DNA of 52,193 bases from a virus: the IMG/VR virus record IMGVR_UViG_3300017728_000013, positions 1 to 52,193 of that record. The stretch is one strand, 5' to 3'. Below the pieces are notes generated by a model. The model saw only the letters and a list, made by a program, of their open reading frames with translations, had not been told where the DNA came from and did not search any database. Position numbers and translations under genes: made by a program. Shown here one piece after another: positions 41,875 through 47,843 of the stretch. The stretch's first letter is position 1, and the number at the start of each line of letters is the position of its first letter.

Positions 41875-41888
41875 GTCCGACGTTGGAC
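41875..41888. repeat. Palindromic repeat copy 1 (GTCCGACGTTGGAC)
   Basis: First of five copies of the GTCCRACGTTGGAC element, with G in the degenerate position. It lies in the non-coding leader, preceded by AA and followed by CTA as in the other copies. Confidence 0.85.
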
Positions 41889-42072
41889 CTATAACATCTT
41901 TGATGTTGCTAAAATGTCACAGCTAAGGTGGTGAAGCTGCGAGTTGAGGTCGCAAGTTTAGCGCATGAGTTTCAGAAAAATATTATCGAAGAGAATATTA
42001 TTTCTTGCAACAGCGTGTAAAACGGCAGGCGCAGAGGATCACGAGGCAACTTTCCAACCTCCAAAACTTATA

Positions 42073-42156
42073 CTATCTTCTTACATTTTTAATGATAGAA
42101 CTATATCTCACTTCTTGTGAGAGATATAGGTTCTCTCATATAAAAATAGAAGATAG
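42073..42156 (+). repeat. 84-nt imperfect long hairpin before first early gene
   Basis: The left arm (from CTATCTTCT) and the right arm (ending AGAAGATAG) pair over about 36 bases with a few mismatches and small bulges; the innermost CTATATCTC / GAGATATAG stem is perfect and the loop is 11 bases. There is no T run after it. It ends 17 bases before the ATG at 42173, so in RNA it would sit right at the ribosome-binding site (aaagga). It could be an RNase III site, a translation switch or a recombination site. Confidence 0.8.
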
Positions 42157-42172
42157 ATAAAGGAAGCTCAAA

Positions 42173-42763
42173 ATGGCAAATCTCGAAATTCAAAACATCT
42201 CAACTCTCGAAGATCAAGGCAAGGTTCTTTCAGAACAGTGGGCTAAAATCGAAGCTGCTGACAAGAAAAGATTCAAACTTTCAACCAAAGCTGAAGGCTT
42301 TGATACACAGCTTGGAAAGCTGATGGTCGAGCTAAAAGCTGAGGGTGGTGATCGTATCCCAAGCCAAAGGCTTCGTGATTGCCATCTTCACTTGATCGAC
42401 AAACGGCGTCGGAGCGAAGCTCTCTGGTTTGTTGAGAACGAATCAGAATGCAGAGCATTCATTGAAACCTCAAAGAAAGGTTTTACTTCACTGTCTGCTT
42501 TGCAGAGAGCAATGAAGCAGAAAGATGCTACCTCTAAAGAGGTTGCTGAGACAACAGAAAACAGCGAAGCTGTAGCAGTCAGCGAAGCTGAAACACCCAG
42601 CGAAGCTGTTGTTAAGTCCGACGTTGGACCAGTCACAAAGCAGGTTGTCTTCGACAAGCTTATCAAGGTTTGCATGGCAAATAACATTGATCCTCTGGAT
42701 CTTGCTGAGATGCTCATGGAATATGACAGCGTATCAGCCTCAGAAGAAAAGGCTGCGGCATGA
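42173..42763 (+). CDS. First early gene, unknown function, carries palindrome
   Basis: A 196-residue protein. Residues 1-105 are a charged helical domain (LEDQGKVLSEQWAKIEAADKK; IPSQRLRDCHLHLIDKRRRSEALWFVENE), residues 115-147 are an acidic E/A/T/S linker, and residues 155-190 form a second helical part. The palindromic repeat lies at the junction and encodes KSDVGP (148-153). The ribosome-binding site is aaagga. Its place after the hairpin leader makes it the probable first rightward product, perhaps a host-takeover or DNA-binding protein; no family known. Confidence 0.72.
   Translation: MANLEIQNISTLEDQGKVLSEQWAKIEAADKKRFKLSTKAEGFDTQLGKLMVELKAEGGDRIPSQRLRDCHLHLIDKRRRSEALWFVENESECRAFIETSKKGFTSLSALQRAMKQKDATSKEVAETTENSEAVAVSEAETPSEAVVKSDVGPVTKQVVFDKLIKVCMANNIDPLDLAEMLMEYDSVSASEEKAAA
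42616..42629. repeat. Palindromic repeat copy 2, inside first early gene
   Basis: GTCCGACGTTGGAC within codons 148-153 of the 196-residue protein; it encodes KSDVGP in the frame AAG-TCC-GAC-GTT-GGA-CC. Confidence 0.85.
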
Positions 42764-42981
42764 GATACAAGCAACACACATCAACCAAGGCAGAGGTGCG
42801 CTCTCAGCGTACCAATGCCCTTCGTGCGCGTTTGGATGAAGCGAGACAGCTTAAGTCCAACGTTGGACCTAAACCTTTCACAAGTGTAGATGACCTGATG
42901 GAATCATCTAAGCCTAGAGGTACACTTGTGCCAATGATGGGCAAGATGGTGATTGATAGCGGTTGGAAAGATCCAGCTTGA
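42760..42981 (+). CDS. Small basic protein carrying palindrome
   Basis: 73 residues; the ATG overlaps the previous stop (ATGA). The first 30 residues are basic and helical (RSQRTNALRARLDEARQ). The palindrome encodes KSNVGP at 32-37, exactly between this helix and a different C-terminal part (FTSVDDLMESSKPRG, MMGKMVIDSGW). The stop lies within a TTGACA box (42978). Function unknown; a basic helix followed by a linker suggests nucleic-acid binding. Confidence 0.65.
   Translation: MRYKQHTSTKAEVRSQRTNALRARLDEARQLKSNVGPKPFTSVDDLMESSKPRGTLVPMMGKMVIDSGWKDPA
42855..42868. repeat. Palindromic repeat copy 3, inside 73-aa gene
   Basis: GTCCAACGTTGGAC within codons 32-37 of the 73-residue protein; it encodes KSNVGP in the same frame as copies 2 and 5. 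The flanks TTAA before and CTAA after extend the symmetry. Confidence 0.85.
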
Positions 42982-43040
42982 CAAACTCTATGTATAGTAT
43001 AAGTTATTTATACTTGATATTTATTGAAAGTATAAATAAC
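42978..43040. promoter_or_regulatory. Intergenic region with 13-bp perfect inverted repeat
   Basis: TTGACA at 42978 overlaps the stop of the preceding gene and TATAAG follows at 42998 (14-base spacer, short). Then GTTATTTATACTT (43003-43015) and its exact complement AAGTATAAATAAC (43028-43040) form a 13-bp stem with a 12-base loop. There is no T run after it. It may be an operator for a dimeric regulator or a hairpin protecting the downstream mRNA. The next gene begins at 43068. Confidence 0.5.
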
Positions 43041-43067
43041 GTATACATATACTAGAAAGGAAGTAAA

Positions 43068-43199
43068 ATGAATACGATTAAAGTCATCACAGATCAGTAT
43101 GGTTTCTGGCATGTTTACCGTACTTGTAAAGTCACAGGTCAGCGCTCAATCTCATTCTTTGAGAATGTGGATGAAGCTAAAGCTGCCCTGCTTAAATGA
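43068..43199 (+). CDS. Small hypothetical protein (43 aa)
   Basis: The ATG at 43068 follows aaggaagtaaa, a strong ribosome-binding site. 43 residues, beginning NTIKVITDQYGFWHVYRTC and ending with ENVDEAKAALLK. It reads as a beta-hairpin with one helix. It is missed by length-limited gene calling. It lies between the inverted repeat and palindrome copy 4. Function unknown. Confidence 0.7.
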   Translation: MNTIKVITDQYGFWHVYRTCKVTGQRSISFFENVDEAKAALLK

Positions 43200-43208
43200 G
43201 AAACTTAA

Positions 43209-43222
43209 GTCCAACGTTGGAC
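43209..43222. repeat. Palindromic repeat copy 4, intergenic
   Basis: GTCCAACGTTGGAC between the 43-aa and 66-aa genes, 20 bases before the next ATG and just upstream of its ribosome-binding site. The flanks TTAA and CTAA are as in copies 3 and 5. Confidence 0.85.
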
Positions 43223-43242
43223 CTAACTAAAGGAAAGTTAAA

Positions 43243-43443
43243 ATGATAATTACTCGCACTTCACATCTCACTGGTAACACTAACGTAATGGAATTGCCCA
43301 TTACACAATCACAATTAGACGCATGGGTTGACGGTGAGTTAATCCAAAACGTCATGCCTCACCTCTCTGTCGATGAGCGTGAGTTTATAATCTCAGGGGT
43401 TACACCCGCTGAATGGAACAGTATGTTTGGAGAGGAAGTATAA
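43243..43443 (+). CDS. Small conserved phage protein
   Basis: 66 residues with aaaggaa upstream. The pattern TRTSHLTGNTNVMELPITQSQL, DGELIQNVMPHL and DEREFIISGVTPAEWNSMFG is one I recall as a conserved small protein in many phages and plasmids, without known function. A TAATG overlap links it to the next gene. Confidence 0.75.
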   Translation: MIITRTSHLTGNTNVMELPITQSQLDAWVDGELIQNVMPHLSVDEREFIISGVTPAEWNSMFGEEV

Positions 43444-43655
43444 TGCAAATCTTAGATAAGATTGACGCCCAGCAACAAGCTGCCCATGAAGCATGGCAAG
43501 TGATGCAAGATTTACGTGACATACATCGTGACTTGACACGTATCCACAGCTTCGCTGAACCTATTTCAAATGGCGATTGGCTGTCGCCCTCTATAAAAGA
43601 AAGCATGTCTAATATCGTCGAAGCCTGTGAAACATTGATTGGAGAATTAGTATAA
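43443..43655 (+). CDS. Small helical hypothetical protein
   Basis: 70 residues from the ATG at 43443, which overlaps the previous TAA; an ATG 10 codons upstream lies inside the preceding gene and is not used. Two or three helices (LDKIDAQQQAAHEAWQVMQDL; MSNIVEACETLIGEL). No motif. A one-base overlap joins it to the HhH-like gene. Confidence 0.65.
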   Translation: MQILDKIDAQQQAAHEAWQVMQDLRDIHRDLTRIHSFAEPISNGDWLSPSIKESMSNIVEACETLIGELV

Positions 43656-44284
43656 TGTATCAACGTGATGTAAATGAAATCAAAGCTTTCGTGAAATGGC
43701 GTGGCCCAGATGCCTTGGTAAACACTGGCCTGTTCGTACTGCTTACGATACAAGCTGGCCTGTCCACAGTACGTGGCAGCATGGTCAAGGTTGAACGTGA
43801 CTTCTATCAAGCTGATTGCCTATGGGGTAAAAAAGCTGATGGCTACGAATACCTAAACGAGAACAAAGAGTTCTTGTACGGCAAGCTGTACCATATAGTG
43901 GACACCAAAGGTTACGACAGTGTGGAAGCGTGTGCTGATGTCATACAACTGTTCATGGCTGTACCTAACCTTGGCATGGTCAAAGCTGCCTTTCTAGCTC
44001 AATGCTTAGGCTTCAATGTGGCATGTATTGACAGCCACAATATCAAGCGCCTTGGCCTAAAGCCCAGCGCCGTATCGACACCGCCATCAGGTATGAAACC
44101 TGCGACAGTACGCCGCAAGGTAGAGGACTACGTTGAGCTTTGCCAAAAAGAAGGCGCTGAATATTGGTGGGATACTTGGTGCGATTATGTGGCTGGCAAT
44201 CGTGCTAATCGTGCCTTAGATACTGGTGACGTTGTGTCTAGGTATCACGTAGAATGTGTAACATATGGATTTGAACATGGCTAA
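43655..44284 (+). CDS. HhH-GPD-like protein, possible DNA glycosylase
   Basis: A 209-residue protein. Residues 103-128 read VPNLGMVKAAF...LGF...CIDSHN. This resembles the helix-hairpin-helix and catalytic loop of HhH-GPD base-excision glycosylases (LPGVGRKTA...AFG...AVDTH in endonuclease III), with K110 and D126 near the positions of the catalytic Lys and Asp. No Fe-S cysteine cluster follows. The N-terminal 100 residues are helical, as expected for the fold. The activity is inference; homologues in phages are normally unnamed. Confidence 0.6.
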   Translation: MYQRDVNEIKAFVKWRGPDALVNTGLFVLLTIQAGLSTVRGSMVKVERDFYQADCLWGKKADGYEYLNENKEFLYGKLYHIVDTKGYDSVEACADVIQLFMAVPNLGMVKAAFLAQCLGFNVACIDSHNIKRLGLKPSAVSTPPSGMKPATVRRKVEDYVELCQKEGAEYWWDTWCDYVAGNRANRALDTGDVVSRYHVECVTYGFEHG

Positions 44285-44447
44285 GAAAACTTCTGTAACA
44301 TACCGTAACCCTGTGGCAAAGGCTATGTTACAGGAGCGCAAATCCCCACAGGTCGTGCCGCCTAAGAAAGGTGGCAAGGCTAAACGTAACCGCAAACAGG
44401 AGAATGAACATGCGATACGAAATGCAAAACTTCATCAAGATGACTAA
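44277..44447 (+). CDS. Small basic protein
   Basis: 56 residues from the ATG at 44277 (an in-frame ATG at 44265 would add four). It contains YRNPVAKAMLQERKSPQVV and a KKGGKAKRNRKQ stretch; very basic. The NPVAKAL pattern is common in small phage proteins. It overlaps the previous stop and the next gene in other frames. Likely nucleic-acid binding; function unknown. Confidence 0.6.
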   Translation: MAKKTSVTYRNPVAKAMLQERKSPQVVPPKKGGKAKRNRKQENEHAIRNAKLHQDD

Positions 44448-44574
44448 GGTTAAGTCCAACGTTGGACCTAATCGAAGGCGGCAAGCGTGGAAGATTGACA
44501 GAAAGAAAGATCGTTCACGTAAACTAACTCTACGCAATAGCGTAACTAACTATCGTTCAAACAAAATATCTTAA
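44410..44574 (+). CDS. Small basic protein carrying palindrome (54 aa)
   Basis: The ATG at 44410 follows caggagaatgaac, a good ribosome-binding site; 54 residues. The palindrome encodes KSNVGP at residues 15-20, just after a short helix and before a very basic tail (RRRQAWKIDRKKDRSRK). Like the 73-aa protein it starts MRY and places the hexapeptide between two dissimilar parts. Function unknown. Confidence 0.65.
   Translation: MRYEMQNFIKMTKVKSNVGPNRRRQAWKIDRKKDRSRKLTLRNSVTNYRSNKIS
44454..44467. repeat. Palindromic repeat copy 5, inside 54-aa gene
   Basis: GTCCAACGTTGGAC in codons 15-20 of the 54-residue protein, giving KSNVGP in the same frame as copies 2 and 3. Flanks TTAA and CTAA. Confidence 0.85.
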
Positions 44575-44586
44575 GGAGATATACAC

Positions 44587-44925
44587 ATGACTAACTCAAC
44601 AGCAACAGCACCCGTAGTAAAAACAGCACACCCAGAATTGTATGCAAACCATACATTCCACATGAGTAAGGCACGTAAGTACACTTACAATTACGCTGTA
44701 ATTGACGAGGTTATCAATGAGCTTTGGGGTGAGATGACTATGGCTGAGATTGCCAAGGTACTCAATGAGTATCCAAACCGCATTGCCTATCGTGTCAAGG
44801 TACTCAAAGACCTTGGTATGATCGAAGGTAAGTATAACATGGAGCGTGGCAAGTTGATGCGTATGCGTAAGATCCTGATCACCTTCTTGGATGATGTGGA
44901 TCAGCAGTTGAAAAAGACAGGTTAA
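44587..44925 (+). CDS. Putative helix-turn-helix regulator
   Basis: A 112-residue protein with a very strong ribosome-binding site (aaggagatatacac before ATG). Residues 50-82 (WGEMTMAEIAKVLNEYPNRIAYRVKVLKDLGMIEG) fit a helix-turn-helix or winged-helix domain: EIAKVLNEYPNRIAYRVKVL reads as turn plus recognition helix. It is the only clear DNA-binding regulator among the early genes and therefore the best candidate protein for the palindromes in this region. That link is inference. Confidence 0.65.
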   Translation: MTNSTATAPVVKTAHPELYANHTFHMSKARKYTYNYAVIDEVINELWGEMTMAEIAKVLNEYPNRIAYRVKVLKDLGMIEGKYNMERGKLMRMRKILITFLDDVDQQLKKTG

Positions 44926-44971
44926 TATGATATACCTATTGTTCACACCCTTCGACTGAAAGGTAAGTCAG

Positions 44972-45388
44972 ATGAGAGTTGAAGTATATTTCAATCTACA
45001 CAAATACATATGGTCTGTTCGTTCGTGTAAGACGGGCAGGGTGATACTTCACACTGATGAAGTACACATAGACAATCCTACGTTTGTAGTACGTAAGGCA
45101 GGACGTGAGCGTGTACTGCGTGAAGGCAAGAAGAATGTCCATGCATTTGTGCGTGGTGACATGACAGTGTTTAACGATTTTGATCATATCAAAGTCGGCT
45201 TTGATCCAGACTATGTGGACTACACACTCGTGTCGTACAACCCATACAAACATGATACGTTTGTGGATGTATGTGACGTAAGACCTGTGCGTACAGCTAA
45301 ACGTGCAGTACTAACAATACAACCTAGTACGGTGGTATATAATACCGTCAACAGACCATACCTATATGCAGAAGGAGCAAGACCATGA
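44972..45388 (+). CDS. Conserved phage protein of unknown function
   Basis: 138 residues. The pattern VEVYFNLHKYIWSVRS, TGRVILHTDEVHI, then FVVRKAGRERVLREGKKNVHAFVRG is one I recall in many phages with no function attached. It is beta-rich at the N-terminus and basic in the middle. It is coupled to the next gene by a 4-base overlap. Confidence 0.75.
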   Translation: MRVEVYFNLHKYIWSVRSCKTGRVILHTDEVHIDNPTFVVRKAGRERVLREGKKNVHAFVRGDMTVFNDFDHIKVGFDPDYVDYTLVSYNPYKHDTFVDVCDVRPVRTAKRAVLTIQPSTVVYNTVNRPYLYAEGARP

Positions 45389-45576
45389 ATTATATTATAA
45401 TAAACAAAGAAGATGGCGAGCAAGGGTGGTCTAACAAAGACGGTTGGTGCTATGATGGGTACGATGTCTTTGCGGATTGTATAAAAGACGAAATCAATCT
45501 ACCTATGGGTGGAGAGTGGGAAGAACACCCCTATGAGTATAATGATGTAATAAGAAAAGGAGTACAATATGACTAA
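45385..45576 (+). CDS. Small acidic hypothetical protein
   Basis: 63 residues, acidic and rich in D, E, W, Y and G (GWSNKDGWCYDGYDVF; GGEWEEHPYEYND). Acidic, aromatic-rich small proteins in phage early regions are sometimes DNA mimics that block host enzymes, but nothing here proves that. The ATG overlaps the previous stop, and the 3' end overlaps the next gene by 8 bases. Confidence 0.65.
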   Translation: MNYIIINKEDGEQGWSNKDGWCYDGYDVFADCIKDEINLPMGGEWEEHPYEYNDVIRKGVQYD

Positions 45577-45859
45577 GAAAAAAACACCAGAGAAACTAAC
45601 ATACCTACTTCAAGAGGACAAAGCACAAGAAATGCTTGAGTTGTACATTGCGTTAGACAGTATGTTAGATGAGGCATCAGAAACGTTTGACATAAACCTG
45701 TCCACATTACGTGACTTACGACATCAAACGTGGAGACTGAAAGAAACTTTTAGTTTTAAGCCACAGAAACATGATGAGTATGCAGATAGACCCGCACATT
45801 GGAAAGAATATGTGTTACCTAATGATGAACGTGCGTGGTACTACAATGCCAAGCATTAA
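45569..45859 (+). CDS. Hypothetical helical protein
   Basis: 96 residues with aaaggag upstream. Mostly helical (LLQEDKAQEMLELYIALDSML; LSTLRDLRHQTWRLKETF), then a tail with YADRPAHWKEYVLPNDERAWYY. No motif recognised. Its 3' end overlaps the next ATG by 14 bases. Confidence 0.62.
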   Translation: MTKKKTPEKLTYLLQEDKAQEMLELYIALDSMLDEASETFDINLSTLRDLRHQTWRLKETFSFKPQKHDEYADRPAHWKEYVLPNDERAWYYNAKH

Positions 45860-46088
45860 ATCTTATGAGATCCACCTACAGATTGATGGTGTTGATAGTA
45901 TCATTGCATTAGATGATACCTATCCTGCTGTTAATTCTTGGTCGGATGCAGCTAACTTTGCAATCTTGATGGCGCGTCATGCCCATCAGGATGCAACCAA
46001 CGTAGAGTTTATCGACTGCCAAGAGTATGAGGCAGAAGAATACAAAGACATAGAATATGTATATGAAACACCAATGAGGTTACAATGA
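45846..46088 (+). CDS. Small acidic hypothetical protein
   Basis: 80 residues from the ATG at 45846; an in-frame ATG at 45771 would lie deep in the previous gene and is rejected. A beta-strand N-terminus (YEIHLQIDGVDSIIALDD), a helix (SDAANFAILMARHAH) and an acidic tail. Four-base overlap with the next gene. Unknown function. Confidence 0.6.
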   Translation: MPSIKSYEIHLQIDGVDSIIALDDTYPAVNSWSDAANFAILMARHAHQDATNVEFIDCQEYEAEEYKDIEYVYETPMRLQ

Positions 46089-46477
46089 CAGACGCTAGAA
46101 TAAAACTGACTAACACGATGCTTGATAAGAGTATCATTGACGCCAACAAAACTGTTCAAAGTTTTTTGCTAGAAGACTTTGGTATGGACTACACCGACAA
46201 GTTTTTTACAGAACAGTTTTATAACTCTGAGAAAGATAGATTTGAACGTAACAAGTTCACTATCACAGGCGAATACATTGATGGCACAGAGGCTGACATC
46301 ACATTCTATCGCAGCGGCAAGCGAGGTGATAGACGCATTAGCATACAAAAGCTAAAGCAATATGCAGATGCAGGTAATGAAGTGCGCCTCATCTCAGACA
46401 GCGAGAGCGATGGCGATGGAACACGTATATTTATATCAGTCTACACATCAGGAGAAGAAGCCAGTGCCAACGGATGA
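46085..46477 (+). CDS. Hypothetical protein
   Basis: 130 residues, acidic, with an N-terminal helical part and a beta-rich C-terminal half (KFTITGEYIDGTEADITFYRSG; TRIFISVYTSGEE). Not recognised. It overlaps an out-of-frame small ORF that leads into the SleB-type hydrolase. Confidence 0.62.
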   Translation: MTDARIKLTNTMLDKSIIDANKTVQSFLLEDFGMDYTDKFFTEQFYNSEKDRFERNKFTITGEYIDGTEADITFYRSGKRGDRRISIQKLKQYADAGNEVRLISDSESDGDGTRIFISVYTSGEEASANG

Positions 46478-46529
46478 CCCCTGTGATGATTGGTCAGACA
46501 CACCCTTACCCAAGAGGAATACTAAATGA
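46416..46529 (+). CDS. Possible tiny protein before hydrolase (37 aa)
   Basis: A 37-codon frame from ATG 46416 (or 46410) ends in a TGA that overlaps the hydrolase ATG as ATGA, the coupling used all through this operon. The product has PVPTDDPCDDWSDTPLPKR, an acidic tryptophan motif that I think recurs in related phages. More than half of it overlaps the previous gene out of frame. Real status is uncertain. Confidence 0.45.
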   Translation: MEHVYLYQSTHQEKKPVPTDDPCDDWSDTPLPKRNTK

Positions 46530-46912
46530 TTGAAGCAGCATTGATGTGCCTTGCACTGAACGTATACTTTGAGGCACGTAGTGATACCATGACAGGGCAG
46601 TATGCCGTAGCTCATGTGGTCATCAATCGTGTACAGCATGACAAATTCCCAGATGATGTATGCTCTGTGGTCAAGCAGTCACGTAGTGATGGCACCTGTC
46701 AGTTCAGTTGGTACTGTGATGGTAGATCCGACAGACCACGTGAGCCGTATGCATGGGCCTATGCCCAGATGGTAGCAGCAGATGTAATGCAGGGTGACGT
46801 GACGGACATCACATTAGGTGCCACGCACTACCATGCAAACTATGTACGGCCCTACTGGGCTGACAAACTAGAGTACACTGTGACTTATGGGTCACACCTG
46901 TTCTACAAATAG
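46526..46912 (+). CDS. SleB-type cell wall hydrolase
   Basis: A 128-residue hydrolase of the SleB/CwlJ family. LNVYFEARSD with E16 is the catalytic motif; AHVVINRV, CSVVKQ, CQFSWYCDG and GATHYHANYV...WA follow in family order. It cleaves peptidoglycan glycan strands as a lytic transglycosylase. There is no clear signal peptide, although the first 12 residues are hydrophobic. Its place in the early module, far from the late lysis genes, is unusual and may point to wall remodelling or superinfection control. Confidence 0.9.
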   Translation: MIEAALMCLALNVYFEARSDTMTGQYAVAHVVINRVQHDKFPDDVCSVVKQSRSDGTCQFSWYCDGRSDRPREPYAWAYAQMVAADVMQGDVTDITLGATHYHANYVRPYWADKLEYTVTYGSHLFYK

Positions 46913-46994
46913 CTTATCGTTACTAGTACAGGGGTAGTATCCCCTACATAACTATGGCACAGTTGCCGCATACTAAACATAAGGAGATAATAGT
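46913..46994 (+). promoter_or_regulatory. Intergenic hairpin before DUF932 gene
   Basis: 82 bases without a gene. AGGGG / CCCCT (46929-46944 approx.) forms a 5-bp stem with a 6-base loop that could be extended with GTA/TAC around one bulge. There is no U run. A strong ribosome-binding site (aaggagataat) closes the region. It is probably a weak terminator or mRNA-stabilising hairpin between the hydrolase and DUF932. Confidence 0.4.
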
Positions 46995-47843
46995 ATGGCT
47001 TTTGATATAATTAATGATGACATCATCCCTGAGTACATGGACTTTGATGTAGAGTTTGAACCTACCAAAGTAAAGGACAAGAAGTATGTCATCAATGCTA
47101 CGTCAGGTGAATACCTTGGCGTGGTAGGTAGCACGTTTACCTGTGCATCACATGGTGACTTCTATCGTGGTGTCCTTGACACAGTGACAGATGAACTATC
47201 CTTTGATGAGGTGAAAGATGCCCAGATGAACTGGCGTACCGCACGTAATGGGGCATGGGCTATGCTCGACATCACCCTGCCTAACATGAAAACTGTTGTT
47301 GAAACAGACAAGCATACTACAGAGATTGGCAATCGTATTATATCATTACATGGTATTGATGGATCATGCAGCAACCAAGTTTACTTTGGTGCTATTGATT
47401 TCTACTGTACCAATGGCATGATACGTGGAGAGTATGACAAGGTGCGTAAGAAGAATACATCTAACTTTACTATGGAAAGTTTTATCTATGAACTGACACG
47501 TGCACGTAAGGACTTCTACGAAGAAGCCAGTAAGATGCAAGTGTGGGCACAGACTGACCTCAAGTATGTAGATGTAAGCTCACTGCTTGAGAGCATGATT
47601 AACTCTAAGCGTAAGGCTGAGAAGATGTACAGCCTGTACATGCATGAGGCTGGGCAACGTGGTCACAACAAGTGGGCATTGTATTCTGCCTTCACTAACT
47701 ATGCATCATATGCTGATGAGCGTAATGGTTTCAACCTGCGTAACACTGGCAATGACACACAGGCTGTAAGCATGTGGTCACGTGAGCAAGAGGTATCTAA
47801 GTGGGTATCTGATGATCGTTTCATTCAGTTGGAGGCTGCATAA
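46995..47843 (+). CDS. DUF932 family protein
   Basis: 282 residues. It has the DUF932 order: an N-terminal block (YVINATSGEYLGVVGSTFTCASHGDFY), a middle strand region (WAMLDITLPN), GIDGSCSNQVYFGAIDFYCTNGMI and a helical C-terminal part. Such proteins occur in phages and plasmids; the function is unknown, with DNA repair or antirestriction sometimes suggested. It ends directly before the integrase (TAA then TTG). Confidence 0.85.
   Translation: MAFDIINDDIIPEYMDFDVEFEPTKVKDKKYVINATSGEYLGVVGSTFTCASHGDFYRGVLDTVTDELSFDEVKDAQMNWRTARNGAWAMLDITLPNMKTVVETDKHTTEIGNRIISLHGIDGSCSNQVYFGAIDFYCTNGMIRGEYDKVRKKNTSNFTMESFIYELTRARKDFYEEASKMQVWAQTDLKYVDVSSLLESMINSKRKAEKMYSLYMHEAGQRGHNKWALYSAFTNYASYADERNGFNLRNTGNDTQAVSMWSREQEVSKWVSDDRFIQLEAA

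Larger units (their letters stand above)
41620..42172 (+). other. Long non-coding leader rich in hairpins
   Basis: There is no convincing gene in these ~550 bases. Small perfect inverted repeats follow each other: CTGTCT/AGACAG (41731-41744), CACACT/AGTGTG (41764-41778), CCCC/GGGG (41811-41821), the 14-bp palindrome (41875), AACATC/GATGTT (41893-41907), TGCGA/TCGCA (41938-41954), and the long hairpin at 42073. If transcribed, this would be a highly structured RNA, either a 5' leader or a separate small RNA. It lacks tRNA features. Confidence 0.45.

Noticed and set aside
41868-41886. GGTTCAAGTC, resembling a tRNA T-loop
   Set aside because: The bases around it do not form the 5-bp T stem, and no acceptor, D or anticodon arm can be built. 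No tRNA gene was found in the window.
41623-41934. 103-codon plus-strand ORF in the control region
   Set aside because: No ribosome-binding site, unusual composition (many C, H, S), and it crosses the palindrome in a different frame from the three genes that carry it. More likely chance ORF in a structured leader.
45385-45576. DNA-mimic anti-restriction protein
   Set aside because: Acidic and aromatic-rich composition alone is not enough; no similarity to Ocr or ArdA could be seen.
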